This document shows positions 5,377-7,184 of a stretch of 7,184 bases of DNA, in pieces. The notes below the pieces were generated by a model that saw only the letters and a list, made by a program, of their open reading frames with translations, did not search any database and was not told the origin of the DNA. The translations under genes were made by a program, and so were the position numbers. Position 1 is the first letter of the stretch. The number at the start of each line of letters is the position of its first letter. Location: the NCBI GenBank assembly GCA_016935885.1, contig JAFGQA010000279.1, positions 1-7,184 on the forward strand, read 5' to 3'. The DNA comes from Phycisphaerae bacterium. GTDB taxonomy: Bacteria; Planctomycetota; Phycisphaerae; UBA1845; UTPLA1.

Positions 5377-5405
5377 CCTGATTCGAGGCACAGATTCCCA
5401 TATCC

Positions 5406-5410
5406 AGGGG
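5406..5410 (+). promoter_or_regulatory. Ribosome binding site of the exported protein
   Basis: AGGGG lies 6 bases before ATG 5417-5419. A second, out-of-frame ATG at 5413-5415 overlaps (ATGCATG) but is only two bases from the site and lacks a signal peptide, so 5417 is chosen. Confidence 0.6.
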
Positions 5411-5416
5411 CGATGC

Positions 5417-6535
5417 ATGTTGACGAGCCACTTTGGAGTGCCCCACAAACGCTCGCATTGGCAGAGGCGGCTGTTCTCCGCGACTACTCTGACGGCGTTC
5501 TTGCTGGCAATCGGTTTGACGATGCGGACGACCGAAGCCGGTTTTGAGCCGGCCACCTCCGCACCGTCACGGACGACCAGTGGCCCGGCAAATCGGAGTA
5601 CACCGGCGACGGCCGGCCCCGCGGGGACGAGGCGTGCCGGCGATCGCTCCTGCCTCCGCTTTCAGGGTCTGATCGAGGCCGCGGGTACGCCGCTGGAGGA
5701 GAGTCGGGCCTGCCTGGCGGGCGCGCGGTGCATTCTCGTTGAGCAGTGCGCGCCGATGCTTTCCGCCGTGTGTTTTGGCACGGCGGCAACCGATGCGTCC
5801 CTGGTCCGAGCGAGTGCCGAGGGTCTGGCACTGTTGAACCGCGCGGCGGCGGCGCTGGGGCGGGCGGGCAACGACGTGGGCGACGGAGTCATCATCGAGA
5901 TGGAAGATCGCATCGACTTGCTTCGGGCGTTCGGTGAGGTGTTTTCCGCGATGGGCGGCGACGGTGCGGGGGCGACACGAAAGAATCGCCTGATTGCCGC
6001 GTGCAACGGGCTCGCGATCTATCTCGACGACGAGAACGCCAAGCTGGTGGCCTCCGCCAAGCTGTGGATGGGCGTGGCCTACCGCCTGGCCGGTCGTCCG
6101 GAGCGCACGGTCCAGATGCTTCGGCCGATCCTGGCTACACCTCCGGATGCCTCGATTGGTCTGACGGCCCGCCTGCAATGGTGTCTGGCCTTGGGAGATC
6201 GTGGGGACCATGCCGCGGCGCTGGCGCTGTGTTTGAGAATCGGCCACCGCGTCGAGGCGTGGTTCGCTGACGAGGATCCGGCCACGCGAACGCGGGCGAT
6301 GAACTCGGTTCGGTCTACGCGTGTTGAGTTACTGCGCGGCTGGGCGGCACGGCTGCGCGAGGCTGGCCAAGCCGATCGGGCCGAACAGGCCGAGGCCGAG
6401 GCCAGACAATTGATCGGCTCGGATCCATACCCATTTCCGCCGGAGCGCATGATCTGCCTGGCGGAGTCGATCGCCGGCCTGCCAGAATGGGATCTTAGCG
6501 TCCCCGCCCCTCCCGCGGCAGGACACCAACCTTAA
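5417..6535 (+). CDS. Exported helical, cysteine-rich protein of unknown function (372 aa)
   Basis: Not assigned to a family. The N-terminus is an export signal: basic region KRSHWQRR (11-18), hydrophobic core LFSATTLTAFLLAIGLT (19-35), and a plausible cleavage after TEA (residue 41). A low-complexity Thr/Ser/Pro/Ala linker (about 43-75) follows. The rest is predicted helical. Residues about 190-340 have a TPR-like character (KLWMGVAYRLAGRPER, ALGDRGDHAAALALCLRIG, WAARLREAGQADRAEQAEAEA), but the spacing is too irregular to call TPRs. Nine cysteines are present (79, 99, 105, 111, 119, 196, 256, 272, 347), five of them within 41 residues, suggesting disulfides or metal binding after export. It is expressed from the strong promoter at 5326-5353, divergent from the lipoprotein pair. 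The stop TAA is followed by strong hairpins. An inner-membrane anchor instead of a cleaved signal is possible. Confidence 0.82.
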   Translation: MLTSHFGVPHKRSHWQRRLFSATTLTAFLLAIGLTMRTTEAGFEPATSAPSRTTSGPANRSTPATAGPAGTRRAGDRSCLRFQGLIEAAGTPLEESRACLAGARCILVEQCAPMLSAVCFGTAATDASLVRASAEGLALLNRAAAALGRAGNDVGDGVIIEMEDRIDLLRAFGEVFSAMGGDGAGATRKNRLIAACNGLAIYLDDENAKLVASAKLWMGVAYRLAGRPERTVQMLRPILATPPDASIGLTARLQWCLALGDRGDHAAALALCLRIGHRVEAWFADEDPATRTRAMNSVRSTRVELLRGWAARLREAGQADRAEQAEAEARQLIGSDPYPFPPERMICLAESIAGLPEWDLSVPAPPAAGHQP

Positions 6536-6549
6536 CAGCCCGTGGCAAA

Positions 6550-6587
6550 ACCGTGGCACCGGCGCCAAAGCCGGTGGTTGTCACGGT
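6550..6587 (+). terminator. Two-tier hairpin downstream of the exported protein
   Basis: The outer stem ACCGTG (6550-6555) / CACGGT (6582-6587) encloses an inner stem CACCGGC (6557-6563) / GCCGGTG (6570-6576) with loop GCCAAA. It starts 15 bases after the stop codon, which fits a 3' end structure. There is no immediate T-run; the nearest T-rich bases are at 6612-6623. It could be a poorly canonical terminator, a 3' stabilising structure or a dispersed repeat. Confidence 0.45.
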
Positions 6588-6676
6588 CAGGAACGGCGTT
6601 TCCCAACCGCTGTTTTCCCTTTTACCACGGACTGTTACGTCCCTGTTATGACATTTGGCGGCATCGCGCGGAGCCA

Positions 6677-6802
6677 TGCTCGATGGCCGAAGGGACCGAA
6701 GCGTATGTCGGCGCGCCGTTGTCGGTTGCGGAGAAGGATCATATTGAGGCCCATCTTGCAGGGTGCGCCGGGTGCCCCTGTCACGTCTGCCACTGCTCTT
6801 GA
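6677..6802 (+). pseudogene. Truncated anti-sigma-factor zinc finger (zf-HC2-like) remnant
   Basis: The reading frame shows AYVGAPLSVAEKDHIEAHLA followed by GCAGC, closely matching the conserved core of anti-sigma zinc-finger domains (AYxDGxLSxAExxxxEAHLAGCxxC). All three ligand groups can be placed: Cys at 6677-6679, then His 25 residues later, and the C-x2-C pair ending at 6775. However, the only in-frame ATG (6683) lies after the first cysteine. After the last zinc ligand the frame runs for only eight residues (PCHVCHCS) into a perfect palindrome whose centre supplies the TGA stop. The membrane and periplasmic parts expected of an anti-sigma factor are absent and no sigma-factor gene is adjacent. 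The domain resemblance is fair; the pseudogene status is inferred from both broken ends. Confidence 0.5.
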
Positions 6803-6808
6803 GCAGTG
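6791..6808. repeat. Perfect 8-bp inverted repeat ending the zinc-finger remnant
   Basis: CACTGCTC-TT-GAGCAGTG. It has the look of the short GCCACTGCTC...GAGCAGTG palindromes that I recall being dispersed in planctomycete genomes, though this cannot be verified here. It would be a terminator only if T-rich DNA followed, which it does not. Confidence 0.6.
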
Positions 6809-6825
6809 ACGAAGGGTGGGTGTTG

Positions 6826-7008
6826 TCACCTGTTTCTTGATGTTCCAGTAAGTGGGTGTCTTCGCCGTGGCACTATGAGAATGAACAATGCAAGTAGAGT
6901 TAGGCTTGAAGGCTCTGGCGTGAGGTTGATGGCGATGTTGCCGGAGCCGGTGCCGAGGATGCCGGTGTCGCCGCCGAAGGAGTAGACCTCCATCGTGTAT
7001 TCAATCCA
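6826..7008 (-). pseudogene. C-terminal tail of a PEP-CTERM protein, upstream part broken
   Basis: The minus-strand frame ends with a textbook PEP-CTERM sorting signal: INLTPEPSS, hydrophobic segment LTLLALFILIV, then PRRR, about 12 residues before the TGA at 6826-6828. Known biology of the family: this tail targets exported surface proteins to exosortase/archaeosortase-type enzymes. Just before it, MEVYSFGGDTGILGTGSGNI reads like the end of a beta-rich domain. In the same frame a TAG (7009-7011) interrupts the sequence. Upstream of it the frame stays open for about 40 codons (to a TGA near 7130) without a signal peptide. The ATG at 6991-6993 gives only 55 residues and lacks export features, so this is taken as a gene remnant, not a functional small gene. 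Confidence 0.65.
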
Positions 7009-7106
7009 CTAGAGCGTTTTAGGGTTGAGCGTGCATGCTCCATTGACGCTTCGTTGTCGCGTCGCCCCCCTGTGGCCGACGGGGATGACCAGTCTGTCGA
7101 CGTTCT

Positions 7107-7184
7107 TCAAGGGTGAAGGCTGACCGCTCCCTCACGGTCGCGGTTCGGATCGGCGTCGGCGGCATAGGCAATCTCAAGCTTAGA
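7107..7184 (-). CDS. Possible 3' end of a gene cut by the window edge
   Basis: A minus-strand frame is open from the window edge for 25 codons to a TGA at 7107-7109. It reads KLEIAYAADADPNRDREGAV, then SLHP. It is too short to assign, and other frames are open over the same bases. It might be the preceding part of the degraded PEP-CTERM gene in another frame or an unrelated gene. Confidence 0.2.
   Translation of the reverse strand, partial: SKLEIAYAADADPNRDREGAVSLHP

Overview
This GC-rich window looks like a piece of a Planctomycetota-type chromosome (perhaps Phycisphaerae-like). The grounds are indirect: long tandem TPR proteins, a PEP-CTERM sorting tail, small TGC-type lipoproteins of no recognised family, and repeat-rich intergenic DNA. 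No taxonomic marker gene is present, so this placement is inference.

Layout. Bases 1-312 hold a degenerate tandem array of 25-28 bp units that runs up to, and slightly into, the stop codon of the first gene. Bases 306-3353 carry a two-gene minus-strand operon of cytoplasmic-looking TPR proteins (435 aa upstream, 575 aa downstream, 12 bp apart). They share a related C-terminal TPR module. Bases 3354-4342 are about 1 kb without a convincing gene, containing nested inverted repeats and an imperfect tandem duplication (3891-4113) in which one copy has 21 extra, partly palindromic bases. Bases 4343-5207 encode two small predicted lipoproteins (minus strand, 88 bp apart). A divergent intergenic region (5208-5416) follows, with a near-consensus sigma70-type promoter reading right into an exported, cysteine-rich, helical protein of 372 aa (5417-6535). 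Bases 6536-7184 look like a graveyard: a two-tier hairpin, a truncated anti-sigma-factor zinc finger ending in a perfect palindrome, the C-terminal tail of a PEP-CTERM protein on the minus strand with an in-frame stop just upstream, and a small open frame cut by the window edge.

How the genes work together. The TPR pair is one translational unit and probably forms a scaffold or assembly factor, but the sequence names no partner. The two lipoproteins and the divergently transcribed exported protein are probably all envelope or periplasmic. They share an intergenic region in which each leader carries a related CGTTGG/CAACG-type inverted repeat, a hint of shared control. No CRISPR array, defence module, intact transposase, tRNA or rRNA was seen. 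I found several unusual structures but nothing I can defend as a complete undescribed system.
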